A DNA stretch of 64,000 nt from Sphagnum compactum (GCA_965153455.1 OZ234500.1:17235579-17299578), one strand, 5' to 3'. Shown: positions 1 through 12,836, counted from the stretch's first letter. Notes: generated from the letters alone by a model not told the origin. A program made the numbers and translations.

Positions 1-300
1 TCAAATTGAGCGATTTTTGTGTCATTGGATGTGCAAAACCTTCATCAAATTGAGCAATTTTTGTGTCATTGGATGTGCAAAACCTTAATCAAATTGAGCA
101 ATTTTTGTGTCATTGGATGTGCAAACCTTAATCAAATTGAGTGATTTTTGTGTCATTGGATGTGCAAACTTTAATCAAATTGAGTCATTTTTGTGTCATT
201 GGATGTGCAAACCTTCATCAAATTCAGCGATTTTTGTGTCATTGGATGTGCAAACCTTAATCAAATTGAGCGATTTTTGTGTCATTAGATATGCAAATTG
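1..300. repeat. Tandem repeat, about 43-44 bp unit, about 7 copies
   Basis: Seven near-identical units run from the left edge to about position 297. Each starts with ATTGAGCGATTTTTGTGTC or a variant, followed by ATTGGATGTGCAAACC. Copies begin near 5, 49, 92, 136, 179, 223 and 265. They differ by a few substitutions and a 1 bp indel in an A run. The array is cut by the window edge, so its full length is unknown. The short ORF that crosses it is only the translated repeat and is not called as a gene. Confidence 0.9.
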
Positions 301-763
301 GAGAGTCACAAATGTTCTTGGAGCATAAGAAGCAAAGGAGCAAACAGAAAACACAGGAAGAAGATGAGTGATAATTTGCTACAAATTTTTTGGGGGGAAA
401 AAAAAAAAAAAGCTCTATACATGTCTTTGGTTCTGGCCCCATATCTTCCTCATTCCTTCACCGAATTGAGAAATGTTTGCTGTGTTGGAAGCGCTAGGTG
501 GAGGACTACAAATGTTCTTTGAACTTCAGAACCAGAGGAACAATGTGTGAGGATTCGTCTTCTTTTGAGTTCTTAACTGTTCGCTCACCAGCCTATCTTC
601 CCTACACTAAATAGTATATCAAAAGAATGACACTGGTCTCGCTCACTGGCCTCGCTCGCTGTTGCTCTCGTCCTCGTCCTCATCGTCGCTCACTGGTCTC
701 GCTCCCTGGCCTCGCTCGTTGTTGCTCTCATCGTCGTCGTCGCTCACTGGTCTCGCTCTCTAG

Positions 764-794
<31 letters not shown>

Positions 795-1085
795 TTTGTT
801 GCTGTCGTCGCAATCTTCATCGTCGTCGTCAGTGGGATAGTGATGATGGTGAGCCTGTTGTTGCTGCTGCAGATGCTCTTGTTGCAGTTTCTGTTCTTGT
901 TGGTTCATTTGTTGCTGTTGTACTTTTCTTTGGTTTTTTAAAACTCCACTGATCGCTTGCTGTCTTTCCTGCATGCAGTAGCTAGCGCTCCAGAGTAAGT
1001 CTTTTCTCTCATTCCGGCGGGCTTTTGCTGCATCTTCTGTCTCTTTGTGCCTGGCTCTGTGCCTCTGATCTTGAGTCAGGGTCTT

Positions 1086-1117
<32 letters not shown>

Positions 1118-1280
1118 CTCTGTGTACCCCGTGTCTGCTTTTCTTTCTAAATATATAAATTTCTTCTTCTTCCGTCAGCTTGTCGCTGACTGACTGATCT
1201 GCCAGGATGACTAGGGGGCGGCAACGAGACTAGAGGATGAAAATGGCGTAGCACGGCATGGCACGGTAACGTGCAGGCAC

Positions 1281-1322
<42 letters not shown>

Positions 1323-2242
1323 ACAGTGGGAGAAAGGGAAGAAACAGAACCAAAAAAAATTGGGAAAAAAAAATGGAAGAAGACTGGATGTTGGGAAGTC
1401 AGGGAGACAACAAGTCTGACACCAGCTGCACATTTGTCTGCACCTCTGTCTGCATATTTGTCTTGTGGTGCCGCTGTTGTTGTTGCCGTATTAGACTTGG
1501 TAGTAGTGGTCGTAGTAGTGTACGAGTCTTGTTTAGGAAATGTCGGTTTCTTGTACAGTTTGCAGTAGTAGTAGTAGTCGAAGAAGAAGAAGAAAGAGGC
1601 GTCTGTTGTTGTTGTTGTTGTTGTTGTTGTTGCAGCTTGCGGATAGTTACAAGTGGAGCTGTGCAGCAGAGCATCAGTTGCGGCGGCAGCAGCAGAAAAG
1701 AAGAAGCAGCAACAAGCTGTGGGATCTTGTGTAGTTGGCCGGCCAGAGTTTTCTGTAGTACTTTGTGATCGACACGATTTTATGCGAAAGCTCAGAGACA
1801 TAGGCAGACACAGAGAGACACAGAGACTGAGAGAGAGAGAGTAGAGTCTCGCGGTTACACCAAACTGTGCTTTGTTTCTTGTTGCTGGGTTTCGGGTAAT
1901 GATCTGTGGCAGAGCAGTCGAGTCTCGACAATGCAGCTTGTGGCATCTCGTTCTCGAGCTGCCGGGTTGTCGACTTTTTTCTGCGATCATCTTGGTTGGC
2001 TTCCGTGTAGAATGATTGCATGATTCAGAATGTCGTCGAGTGAAGATTTTGTTGCAATCTCGTATTGACTACTAGTGCACATTCATCACAGCTGCTAGAC
2101 TGAGAAACACTAGAACTCGTCGGTGGACGTCATTTTCGTCTTCTTCTTCTTCCTCTTCTTGCTGGAAGAGACTTTGCTTCTGAGGGAGGAAGCTTCTGAG
2201 ACTTCACCCTCGCAGCTTGTAGACAAAGAGTTGGCTTATAAG
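301..2242. other. Upstream region of the EPFL gene, rich in microsatellites
   Basis: No convincing gene is seen here. The DNA holds CTGG repeats near 767-793, a CT tract at about 1085-1122, a GA tract at about 1285-1319 and a TTG tract at about 1602-1633, with many imperfect GTC/CTG and CAG/CTG runs between them. These simple repeats create several long low-complexity ORFs on both strands (poly-Ser/Thr, poly-Gln, Arg-Glu) that look like artefacts. The stretch nearest 2243 probably contains the 5' untranslated region and promoter of the EPFL gene. CT-rich leaders are common in plant genes, but no TATA box or transcription start can be fixed from sequence alone. Confidence 0.5.
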
Positions 2243-4028
2243 ATGCTCCCAGGACTCTTCACATACAAGACAGTCTGCCGCTGCAGCAGCTTGCGGCTAA
2301 TTCTACTCCACCTGATGATAATGGCAACAACAGCAGCTGGCGGCCGTGCAGGACTTGTGTTTTCTCATGGTACTAAATTTCTCTCACTCCCGTAGTCGTT
2401 GTTGATCGTTGCTGCCGTAGTAGAACTTGTGAATTGGTAGTGACAGTCGTGCATGGAAGAAGAAGGAATCCAGTTTGAATCCGAGAGTCTCTCCTCAATT
2501 CAAAGCATGCATTTGTCTTCTAGTTTTCTGCTATCTAAGATGCTGCAGCTGCTGCAGACAATGCAGGTTGATCTCTGCCAGGAAGAGTCACCACGCCGCT
2601 GCAGCCAGCCTGCTTCCTGATCTCAGCTGTCTCTCAGAATATACTAAGCTTGCTCTGAAGTCTATCTTGCCTAGCTGCAGCTTGAAAATCCCTGAAACCC
2701 ACCATTGCAGCTGCTCATTTTCTTGCTTGCTTTCTTGCTTCTTGTCATTTCTTGCAGGAAGGCTGCTGGCATCTCCAAACTTGCTTCTGCAGCTTGATCA
2801 TGAATCACAACCTACAATAGAAGAAGTTACACAGATTTCTGATAGGAGCTCTATGCTTGGACACTCCAATGAGGTACACACATGCATGTGTGCGCACACA
2901 AAGTTCTACTCTTCTTCTGCTCAGTTTTGTTGAATCGTGTGTGAAGCTCAGATAACAAACAAGATGATTGGATTCCCGTACTGCAAGGGACTAGGAACAT
3001 GCAGAAAGTGTCAGATTCCATGGCTCATGAGGAAGTTGTAGCATTGCCTGTCACAACAAGCAGTCAACTCAGTGTTGGTTGGCAAACCATTGCCATCATT
3101 CTTCTTCTTCTTCTTCCTCTTGACCTCTGATCCTTATCCTTCATGTTTTTGTGAGATGTTGTGAATGCAACAAACAATCAGTCACTCTTGGTTTGGAGAC
3201 TGTGGTGATCTTTCTTCATCATCATCTTCTTCTTCCTCACCATCTCTCCTTAGCCTTCATGGCTTGATTTTTTCCTGAACATCTTAAGTAGACAACAGAG
3301 TTTTCTAGGGTTTTTCAGGATTCTCTTCTGGGAGAAGAGAATGTAATGCATGCTGCGAATGCTGCATACCTGATCATCACCAACTCTTTAGGAATCTTTT
3401 GCATCATCGAGGCTGCCCTTGTGACTGCACTTTTGAGTGGGAGTGAACTTGTTCCTTGCAGATTGTTTTCTCAAGTGATTGGCTCTGAAATCAAAGACAG
3501 AGAAATAGTACATAGCCTTTTTTGAGTGAAGGAAGAAATCACTACTGTCATTGTGGGAGACCAAATGTGATTCTCTTGCTCTTCTTCATTTTACATTACT
3601 GAAAGGTTCCAACAACTGACTTCTGTTTTGTTTTGGTGTAATTGCAGTTGAGCAGCAATGCAACAATTCAGCAGGAGAGGTTGCAGCATCAGCATCAAGA
3701 GAGGTTGCAACAGCAGCATCAAGAAAGGTTGCAGCAGCAGCATCAGGAGAGGTTGCAGCAGCATCGACGACACGTTTTGATGGGTTTTCTCTCGGGTCAA
3801 GTCATGAAATTGAGTGCCACAGTTCAGATTGGATCACATCCACCGAGCTGTCAAAACAAGTGTAATATGTGTAATCCGTGTGATGCAGTGCAGATGCCCA
3901 CACCTCAAGGACATCAATCACTCGCTCATTTCTTGCCGCATGGTGGTGCACAGTTTGAGACACAGCAAACCAACTACAATCCTGAAAGCTGGAAATGCAA
4001 ATGCGGTGATAGCTTCTTCAACCCCTAA
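2243..4028 (+). CDS. EPIDERMAL PATTERNING FACTOR-like secreted peptide precursor (EPFL1/2/3 type)
   Basis: Three exons are inferred: 2243-2369, 2758-2873 and 3648-4028. Phases 1 and 0 join cleanly to give 207 residues. Exon 1 encodes a signal peptide with a hydrophobic core (LRLILLHLMIMATTAA). Exon 2 is a linker. Exon 3 holds a Gln/His-rich repeat, then the mature domain starting around IGSHPPSC. The six cysteines are spaced C-x3-C-x2-C-x2-C, then a 38-residue loop, then C-x-C in WKCKCGDSFFNP, which ends the protein. EPF/EPFL peptides are apoplastic ligands of ERECTA-family receptor kinases, often with TMM, in stomatal and organ patterning. The long loop and the CDAVQ and NYNPESWKCKCG segments resemble the EPFL1/2/3 group from memory. 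The first ATG of the signal-peptide ORF is used as start; only a GTG lies upstream in frame. The mature domain is solid; exons 1-2 rest on splice and phase logic. Confidence 0.85.
3672..3767 (+). repeat. 24 bp in-frame coding repeat in the EPFL pro-region
   Basis: Four copies of a 24 bp unit lie in frame inside EPFL exon 3, starting at 3672, 3696, 3720 and 3744. Each encodes a variant of QERLQQQH. The first copy reads QERLQHQH and the last runs into basic residues (HRRH). The repeat sits between the signal peptide and the cysteine-rich mature domain, so it should fall in the pro-region removed on maturation. The unit length keeps frame, as expected for a coding minisatellite. Confidence 0.9.
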
Positions 4029-5263
4029 AAAAAGAGAAACCCCTTCTGAAACTGGGCAGAATCAAAATCATTCTGGTGTTGAAATGAAATCCTCAGAAAA
4101 TCTGCAAAAGAAAGATTTGTTAGATGTTGATCTTTGAATGTGGTTCTTTGAAGCATTTGGATATGTGCTTCTCAACCTGGGAAACCCCAAGCCCTGAACC
4201 CTGGATCTCCAAGAGTGCAATTGTTTCTGAACTGTCTGTGATCTGAACCTGATATAGATTACTGTGTGAGTTATTGCTTCTGCTGCTGCTACTTCCATCC
4301 TACCAGACGTGTAGCAGTGGTACTAGACATGCTGGTTGCATGTTACCTTTGCACATAGAGTTTCTGCTCTATAACAATTGCCCCCCTTTGAGATTTAACA
4401 ACCAGCGATTCTTTCAAGATTAGTAGATGTCTTATTAAAAGGAGTCTGAGTGACAACAAAAACACCAGCATGATGATTCCATGGATGTTTAATGATGAAT
4501 CAGTATGAGGAGAGGAGGGAGGAGACTGCAACCTTGAGGGCAGCATTAGGGGTTTCAAATCCCTTGTTTGAAGCACAGGATGGAGCAGGTGCACTAGGGT
4601 TTAATGTGTCAAGGAAGATTATTTCTGGATGCATAGGGCTGCACTGCTGATGTATTGGCCACTGCAAGGCAAATTACCATGGCGTATGACACTGGTAGTG
4701 AGCTGTGATGACCCCATTGTACTTCACCTCTGAAACAGAGTTGCCATGATGCTCATCTTGATTGCGTGTTTTAGGCAAGAAATTTAGAGTGCAATGTGTG
4801 GAGCTCTTTAATGAAGCAAATGTTTGTGTTTTCATTGCCATGGAGAAACTTCAGGTGTAATCTTACAACTTCCATTTGTTTACAAAAAATGGTCATTTCC
4901 TCCCATTTGTGTTGCAATTAGCAATTATGGTGGCCCTGAAAATCTTTGAAAATCACTGAATTTTGTGATCAGATTTCATAAGGAGGGCAAGCTGGGTGCT
5001 TTTCTTCATCCTAAAGATTGCAGAACCCTAAACTTCTTTACCAGACTGGCTCATCTTGTACCCTGAGCACTCTGCTTGTACCCTTAGCCAACATGAACCT
5101 TGATGCAACCACTAGTATTAATCTTCACTCTGCTATTGAACACTGTGCATAAGCACAAAAATCTCTTTTATTGAGATTTCTACATTGACACTAATGGTTA
5201 TATCCTCCCTCCTGTGACAACTGCACCAGTCATGGAGTGTACTTACAGTCTACAAATTCAATG
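4029..5263. other. Convergent intergenic region between EPFL and PHRF1-like genes
   Basis: This 1.2 kb lies between the stop codon of the + strand EPFL gene and the stop codon of the - strand PHRF1-like gene, so it should contain both 3' untranslated regions. No ORF, repeat or RNA gene could be supported. The short ORFs on either strand have no recognisable motif. Confidence 0.5.
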
Positions 5264-8200
5264 TTATTTTCGGTGCGTGTAAGCCTGGAGATATTGATCA
5301 GCCAATTTCTTGACTTTGCTTCCTTCTACAATGAGGAAATCTGCTGATCTGGCATCCCCATGATGCTGCATCACCTTGGCAGATGTCTTGGAAACAGCCC
5401 ATTGAAACTGTTCTGCCTCAATCACCCCACTTTTGAACAACGGTCTCAAATGTTCCTTCACATACATTTGTACCTGTGGATGATCAAAGGAAGCAAACTA
5501 AGTAAACTCATGATCATGAGGGCACACATATGTAAGGAAGCAATTGAGTAACAGGGGATGAAGAATGTACCTTTTTCCGTATTGAAGCAACCATTGCCTC
5601 TGTTTGCGGTCCATCAACTGTTGCAGTTTTGATCTTCTCCTCATTAACACCATCATCTGCTGATAAAGAAACTGCTGTAGCTCCATCGTGCTGCCTTGGT
5701 TCAGCTGGCAAAGTACCCTTCTCAATGAATCCACCAAAAACATTGGCTTCACCATATTCTGTAAACTGAGAAAGAAAGATAGGGTTCATTTGAGAAACAT
5801 TGTTTCTCATCTTCTCAATGCGGTTTTCAAGGTCCGGAAATTTCCCTATCTTCAGCCAATCATCCCCCTCAGACTCTCCAGCTGGGGCACAAACCTCTGT
5901 GGATGTCTTAGCTTCTTCTTCCTCAGCTTTGGCATCTCTTGACAGTCTTCCAGAGTCTTTACAACCATCTAAACCCACGTCTAAAGCTGTAACCGAATCA
6001 CTTGTTTCCACTGTTCCTGTCTTGCCTACAACTTTGACCACGGACTGCACATTTTGTCTTTCTTCACTCTGGCTTTGTGTTGAGCTAGACTCCTTAACGT
6101 ACGTAGATTCACCTGAGGATATGACCAAATCCTTATTACCATCTGCTGCATCTTTCTCCTGGTTGTCATGCAGTTTGGATGTCTGAACACTTGTGGGGAT
6201 TGAAGATTCAAGGCCTGCCATGCCTGCAACAACATTCCAAGCTTAAATGAGGGTTGGCTGTTCAAAAGAGAGACATTGTCCACAGGACAAGATCTGAAAG
6301 AGTGACTGTACCTGTTCTTGTCTCAGCTCCTTGCAGAATCCTTTCTCCATCTCCAGGAGCCTCTGAAAGGCTGAGTTTCTTTCCTGTTGTAAGTACAACC
6401 CTCATAGTTCTGGAAGCTGACTCTGGCAATTGGGAAGATGATGCAACACCATTCAGCCTCGAGGGAATACATCCATGCAGTTGATCTGGAAGTTCTAACT
6501 CTCCACAATCAGCACCAAAATCTGCAACAAGATCCTCAGATGATTGAGTGGCAACCTCCAACACATTGTCAGGTTCCAATTGGTCAACCTGAGGCATAAC
6601 AGGGACAGTATCCAAAGGCCCGCTGGTACCTATTACGAGCCTGGAGGAAACCCCAGAATCAAATGTTGCTTGCTTCACAGCTGATATCTTGTCAGCAGCT
6701 GGATTGAACCCAGTAGACTGACATCCAAGAGAAGTGCTTTGAATGGCACATGGACTTTGAGGGGGAGAATCTGAGATCAACCCAGTTGCCCGCAGAGCTT
6801 CTGTGACATCATCATTAACTCCTGGTCTCGGTGGTGAAGGAATTGTCACTTGAAGTTTCACCTGATCCTTCTGAGCCAATGCCCTGACACACAGATTGGT
6901 GTACACGCCTCTGCTGTTGGAGTTTTCAAAAATCTCCAACTCCTTAGCAACTGCTGCTGCAATGACCGACTTACATCTAAAACCCCCTTGAAGACTAGCC
7001 AGTTTCGCCTTCTGCAGATATTGCTCAAGGATCCGGTTCAATTGCAGCTGTTACATAACCAACAAGATAATCAGCTAGCTGCATCAGATTGCCCTCCATC
7101 CTTAACTCTTGCAGATTCTTTTTTCCTTCTCAACACATGAACTTAATGAGGATTACTGGTAAGACCATAAGGTGGATATAGTCACACACCTGACGAACGG
7201 CTGTGGGTACCCGGCTGTGGCGATCAGTAGGCAGTGTTGGCCTCAGCTCCTCTGGTAGCTGCAACTGGTAAATGGGAAGCAGTAGTGTCAGGAATAACTT
7301 TGAGGCAAAAGGGTCAAAGAAAGCAGTGCATTCCATTTTTACACTCCACAACATCTCACTCCAATGTAATGCTAGTTCAACTTAACACCTTCACTACATG
7401 ACCTCATGAACATCTTTTCAAACCCTAAACCCTTTCTTCTCAGTGAGACAGATATGAAGGAGATGTACATGGGTTTCTCCAAATCATCTCAATCTAATGA
7501 TTCTGCAGCAAGTTCATCTTGCAACCTATAGAAACTTTCAACAGATAGAACTCACAGAGTTGTAACAAAATCATCTACCAGAAGGGACTCCTTAGTGGAT
7601 GCAACATTCTTGGGTGGTGACGAAGATGTAATTGCACCACCAGACTTTCTGGCCAAAAGCTCAAGTGCCCATTGTCGTTTATCCTTCTTTTCAGATTGTA
7701 AAGGGCTGCACTGGGCATCTTTTGTTGACAACACTCGCTTTGTTTTGCCTGAAGCTTCAACCTGTCCAGCAGCACCTTGCGGAGTATCCTGCCTTTCTGA
7801 TTTCTGAGCTTCTTTGGTGAAACCTGCTTCCTTCTTCCTTGGTTTCAAGGGCCCCTGTAAAGCAGGGAAAGACAACTGACCAAGGCAAGCTTCCAGCCCA
7901 TTGCCAATGGTACCTGATCGGTTCTCAGGAGAACACTCACCAGGAATTGTCCAGGAATTCAACAAACCCCCATTTCTTACAGTCTCTGCAATGAAATGAT
8001 GGAATAGGTTAGCATTGTTGTGACAAGGAGGCAGTGCAATAAGTGCAAATCCGCACAAAGTCTTCACTCACATTGACCATCAATCTAAGCCACTACATTC
8101 AACCAGTAATGCCACACTTGCTAATTGTGTCCAGATCATATGGGTGCCTCCAGATCACATACCCTTCTCACCATCTCGCTGACCAAGCTCCTTTTCTTTG

Positions 8201-11200
8201 GTACTAGAGTGTAAGCAGACTGGCTTGATATCATTGTCCCGGGCAAACAATGATGTGTCAGCAACATAAAGTCTGGTCAAAACTGAATCATCAGTGTCTG
8301 TATCTGCAGTGTTGAAACCTAAAATGGCTTCATCCTCTTTGACAGCACTGCTAGTCGCCTTCACCTCCCTAGATCTCCCATTTTTCCCTCTACCCTCCAG
8401 GGTGTCTGTAGCCTCTTTCCTTGCTTTCTTAAGGCGTGCAGACTGTTCTTTCCAGAAGGAGATGTCCCAATCCCGGTCCCAGGTTTTCCGAGAGCCTCCC
8501 CCACCAGCATACAACTTCTTTGTCAAACTCTCACGAACTCGGTGTCCCTTTCCACTGGGCACCTGATCCAGTACTTTAGCAAGCCACAGACGACGGCGTT
8601 GCTTTGAGGCTCGACCTTTGGCATCCAAAGTCTGGCTGCTGGTGCGTGTCAGAGCAGCCTTGAAAACACAAATGCAGATTGTATTCTTGAGAAATGCAAT
8701 GCTAGTAGGCAGCAGACAGTTTACAAAAATGTCATTGGCCATCATCCTCTCATTATCCTTCCCTATTTCTCTTCACTCCTCAACAGCATCTCTGAGAGAG
8801 TTGTCTACGTCAACATCCTGACTCCCATATGGATTCCCACATAAATATGGATTCATATGAGAGAATTCATATGCTGCTGAATAAACATGGAATCCATATG
8901 AATTTATGTTGAGAGAATTGTCTATGTCAACATCACCTCCTGAATTTATATCTCCTGAATCGATCAGAGTCACAAAGAATTGCAAAGACTCCAAAGAATC
9001 AAAAGACAGAAAGGAAACTGCAGCTCCCATTATGGGGTCCATAACATCACAGCAGCACTGGCTGCATCAGCTGTTCTCTCTCCACATAAGAGATATGCCC
9101 ATCAGGCTTCCGCAATTCTCCAAGATGTCTCTGACACAATAGGTTGAACAAAGAAGTTGCAATGAAAGTTATCTTACAAAGAGCAAGTTTCCATAAGAAG
9201 CTAGTTTAGGCACCATTACCTTAAATGCTGCAAAGAAACGATCATCTGAAACTTCCACTTTGCCCAGGTCCTCTGATGCTCCATAGCCTGCAGCTGATCT
9301 CATTTGTTGACGTATATCTTCAACAAGCTGGGCAGCTCTCCCATCCGTGCCACGCCACATCACAATTCGGGTTCTCACCCCATTTGTTGGATTGCTCCCT
9401 CCATTGCCAGTTTTAACAAGAATGGGCTTATTATCCTCCTTGACTAGATCGATCAAATCCTCTACAGCACCCACTTCTGTATAGGGTACTTTAAGCTCAT
9501 TATCTTCACAAACTGCAGATAACGAACCTGCCCTCTCAATTTTGCTGCCTTTCACCTGACTGGGAGGAATATCCTTTGGGAAATTGTGTGTCCCAGCTTG
9601 ATCTGAAGCCCCAGGAAGTACATCCTTCTTCTTGACTGCATTCCGAGCTACTTTTCGTGGTGGCTCTGGCAGATCATCCGCATGTATGGTATCCCTGACA
9701 AGAAACCAAGAACATGGAAAGAAGGGTTATGGTTCAATCAATGACAATGGGCTTTGTGTGTACTTTGTGGTTGGTCAAAGTGCCCCTCCCTTCACTGCTA
9801 AGAGGTTCACAAAGAAAACATCTCATGTGCTCTTCCCCAGCTCTCTGTCCCACCCTTTCATTGCACACAGATCAGTAGACCAGACTTCTGGAAACTTCTA
9901 GAGACTTACTTACCCATCCTGCCTGCTGAGTTTTGACTTTCCTTTTCTTTTAATGCCAGCTTGCCTCTCTTCTGCGACATCAGTGAAGCTCACTGATGAT
10001 GGGACGATGTCTCCATCCCTAGCCTCCGAATTGCTGGTTTGTCCATTTCCAAACTGGGGAAGTCTTGACGCATCTTGAGACAGACCTCCATCACTATGTC
10101 CACTTTTTCTTGCTTCAGTTTTGCTCATAGAAGTGAGTATCATTGGAGCCTTGGCAAACCTATTGACTGTAAGGTCCCTGGGAATGGTACTGTCAGCCGA
10201 CATTGAGGAATATTCTTGTATGCTCTCCACCTACAGGTTGTGAGTTAGAATTGCTCCCAAATGCCTGGTTTTTAGCTTTCCTAGTGAAGCAGAACAAGCA
10301 GAATTCTACATGGTTCATATGCCATATATCATGAGCATAAATAAAGAAGTTATGCAAAGAATCAATGGAAGAGAACTGACAAAGCAGTGAAATGGAGTTT
10401 AAAACACTGTCAAAGTTTGGACAGATGGCCTCCTTGAACAGGGCATTTTACAACATATCAGATCTTTGTTCTTCAGTTCAAATTGCAACAAAAAAGGGAC
10501 AGACAATAAGAAGCTGCAGAGAAATGTGGAAATGTACTTTGTTCTCTACTGATGCAATGGTGACTTCTTCAACCTTGCCAGTTACTGGAGCCTGATCCAG
10601 AGAACCTGTATATATGTATACACATCTCAACGGAGTTAAAACCTCATGAGGAGGAGAATTTTATTTTTATGTCCCTTGGTTCTCCAAGCAAGTAAGCAAT
10701 GTAGATCATAATTTGCATGGCCTTCGTTAGAATAGAATTGAACAAAAGAAAGAACAGATCCCAAAGCTTACATTCCATCAAAACTACCAACAAAGGGAGA
10801 AGAACTGTACAACTCATTGGGATCATTGGCTGCCTACTTTGCAAACTTGCAGCCTCTGGACAGCTTGCAACCTTGGATAGCTCCGGCAAATTATGCATAG
10901 AGAGCACAACTGCTGATTCACCCTCATCAGCCACTGAAATGGCCAGTGATGGATCACTCTCCGATACCACTGGGGCACTGTAAGCAAGCTCTGCAACTGG
11001 TACTGGCCCTGGTGAAAAGGATGTCACTACTGTTGTGAGTGGGATGCTTGTTGCTGCTCTAAAGGGTGTTGCTGGACGCTGCTGCAGTGCAGTTCTCTCA
11101 ACACACCTGTTGCATGAAGCACGGTCAACAGTACAGAATCCTGCTCAATAGTTTATGAGCAATATAACACAGGCCAGACTTTCCAACAATATTAGATGCA

Positions 11201-12836
11201 GAGTTAGTGTCCAGCAATTCCATGTCTGCACATGAAGCCCAACATCCCTAAAATGCATAAAAGTTCCTTACCTTGGACATAGCCATGAACCCCATGAAAC
11301 TGTCGGATCAAAACCAACACAACCTGCATGATACCTGCAATACCCATCACCACTCCATGAGGCAGCAACAGTGGAGTCTATCATCAAGGAGTTCTGATTA
11401 GCCAGTGATGAACTATGGGTAGTTCATTCTTAAGCCAGTGACAAACTATAGGAACATCTTTGGCAGCAAGATAACAAAACACTTAAGTAATACCTTTGCT
11501 AGAGAACCAAAGCTTCAGCAATGCAAGCCCTCACATGATGCTCTCCTCTTAGTATTTATTCTCTCCATCTAGTTTGCTTCACAATACCAATAATTTTGAT
11601 TGTCATTTATTTTGACTAGGGATGCACACATGCATACAAAAGCTCTGGCAAGAAACTTGTGATGGGTGAGAATCACAAGTAGCATCTGACCAGCGGTCAC
11701 ATGAATCACAGGCTACAGAAGTATCGGCAGCATCTTCATGCTCCATGGGGACTCCTGCTCGAATCAGACAACTTGCTCCCTCCAAGCAAGCCACCGCCTA
11801 CAACAGCAGCCACCAAGAATTTATTTGCAAGGTGGAGGTCAAAACTATTGACAAAACTTTCCCCTAGTTTCCACTCAATAAGACCCACCATGTTGAGCAG
11901 TCTATGTCCAGCAACCAAAATGCAACAGTCAACAATGAGAGAGAAAAATGGAGGTAGTATACATCTTCATCAATGAAAAAAGAAGGGAAAGTGAAAGGCA
12001 GAGTGTTGTCGATGTCATCCTCTCTGCATCCCTACAGCAGAAATATCCATCAGCGGCAGTATGAAACATTTCTGGGAAAAAGGTGAGATCCTTCTCCAGG
12101 CAACAATGTGATGCAAAACAAGTCAAATGGCCAGAAAAACAACACAAAGCTCACGTAGTGGGGAAAGATATTCGACGACCTCTCTTGTTTGACAAGAACT
12201 GAAGGCAGCTGCTCTTCATCATTCCAGTAGCTATCATTCAACGTCCCTTCAGTCTACACAACAATAACAGCCATTGGGAAGGGCAAGGAGCCCACAATCA
12301 AATGTCAATCACAACTCCACGAGAGTCATCATCAAATGGGCATTTTCAGTCAAACCAATCCACCTTTACCAAAAGCTTAACAGGGCAGCTTAACAAGGAT
12401 TTTTGTATATACCGGAAGGCAAGAAATGAACCGGAACTGCAATTTGCAAAGTGGGCAGAAATTGGAAACAGATGACCAGTTATCAATACATGAAAAGCAG
12501 AACCTGCAGAAGGAGCAAAACAACACAATGACATAAATATCTCAGAATTGTTCATTTGGATTGGTTCTCTTCCAAACCACTGAATCTTTAAGAAGACAGA
12601 AAAAGCAACAATCAGTAGTTCAGGCCAATGATTTATTCACTTATTTATTCATTTAGTGTTCAGAAAGCATTATGCAAAGTATGGCACAAAACTCCAAACT
12701 GATCATTGAACACTCCAAGATGGACTTACACATGGCTACAACAGTCAAGAGTTGCACAATTCGAGGCCAATGCTGAGCAGATTCCACATCGGTCCTCCTC
12801 TTCTTCCTCTTCCTCTTCACCCACCTCCTGCACCAT
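5264..12836 (-). CDS. PHRF1-like RING and PHD finger protein with SRI-like C-terminus (At4g10930 type)
   Basis: Sixteen exons, 5' to 3': 12836-12730, 12503-12413, 12253-12155, 12031-11963, 11797-11691, 11334-11272, 11106-10772, 10605-10538, 10230-9914, 9694-9178, 8658-8163, 7985-7579, 7264-7190, 7047-6312, 6223-5571, 5473-5264. All phases match, giving about 1449 residues. A C3HC4 RING spans exons 1-2 (DRCGIC, CCSHVFCFSC, CPLC). A PHD finger spans exons 4-7 ([26 protein letters not shown]). Downstream blocks recalled from plant At4g10930-type proteins follow: [22 protein letters not shown] with [38 protein letters not shown] and [12 protein letters not shown]. The last exon ([20 protein letters not shown] onward) matches the SRI-like end that in animal PHRF1 is thought to bind the RNA polymerase II C-terminal domain. 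A nuclear role in chromatin or transcription, possibly with E3 activity, is inferred. The start is the first ATG before the RING; a further 5' exon is possible. Confidence 0.9.
8770..8950. repeat. Small direct and inverted repeats in an intron of the PHRF1-like gene
   Basis: Inside the intron 8659-9177, a segment GAGAGAGTTGTCTACGTC near 8791 recurs as GAGAGAATTGTCTATGTC near 8911. Between the two copies are palindrome-like runs such as ATATGGATTCATATG and GAATTCATATG. It may be a small fold-back insertion. It does not touch coding sequence. Confidence 0.5.

Noticed and set aside
1-300. CRISPR-like regular repeats
   Set aside because: Units are contiguous with no unique spacers and the genome is a plant's; this is a tandem repeat.
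744-974. Minus-strand Gln-rich ORF
   Set aside because: It is a translated GTT/CTG low-complexity tract with no domain and no splice support.
1211-1990. 259-codon minus-strand ORF
   Set aside because: Composed of poly-Ser, poly-Thr and poly-Leu from CT, GTT and GTA microsatellites; no motif.
7552-7579. Alternative donor CT|GTGAGT for the PHRF1-like exon ending near 7556
   Set aside because: It leaves two bases that match no in-frame acceptor; the donor after 7579 joins at phase 0 and restores the [12 protein letters not shown] block.
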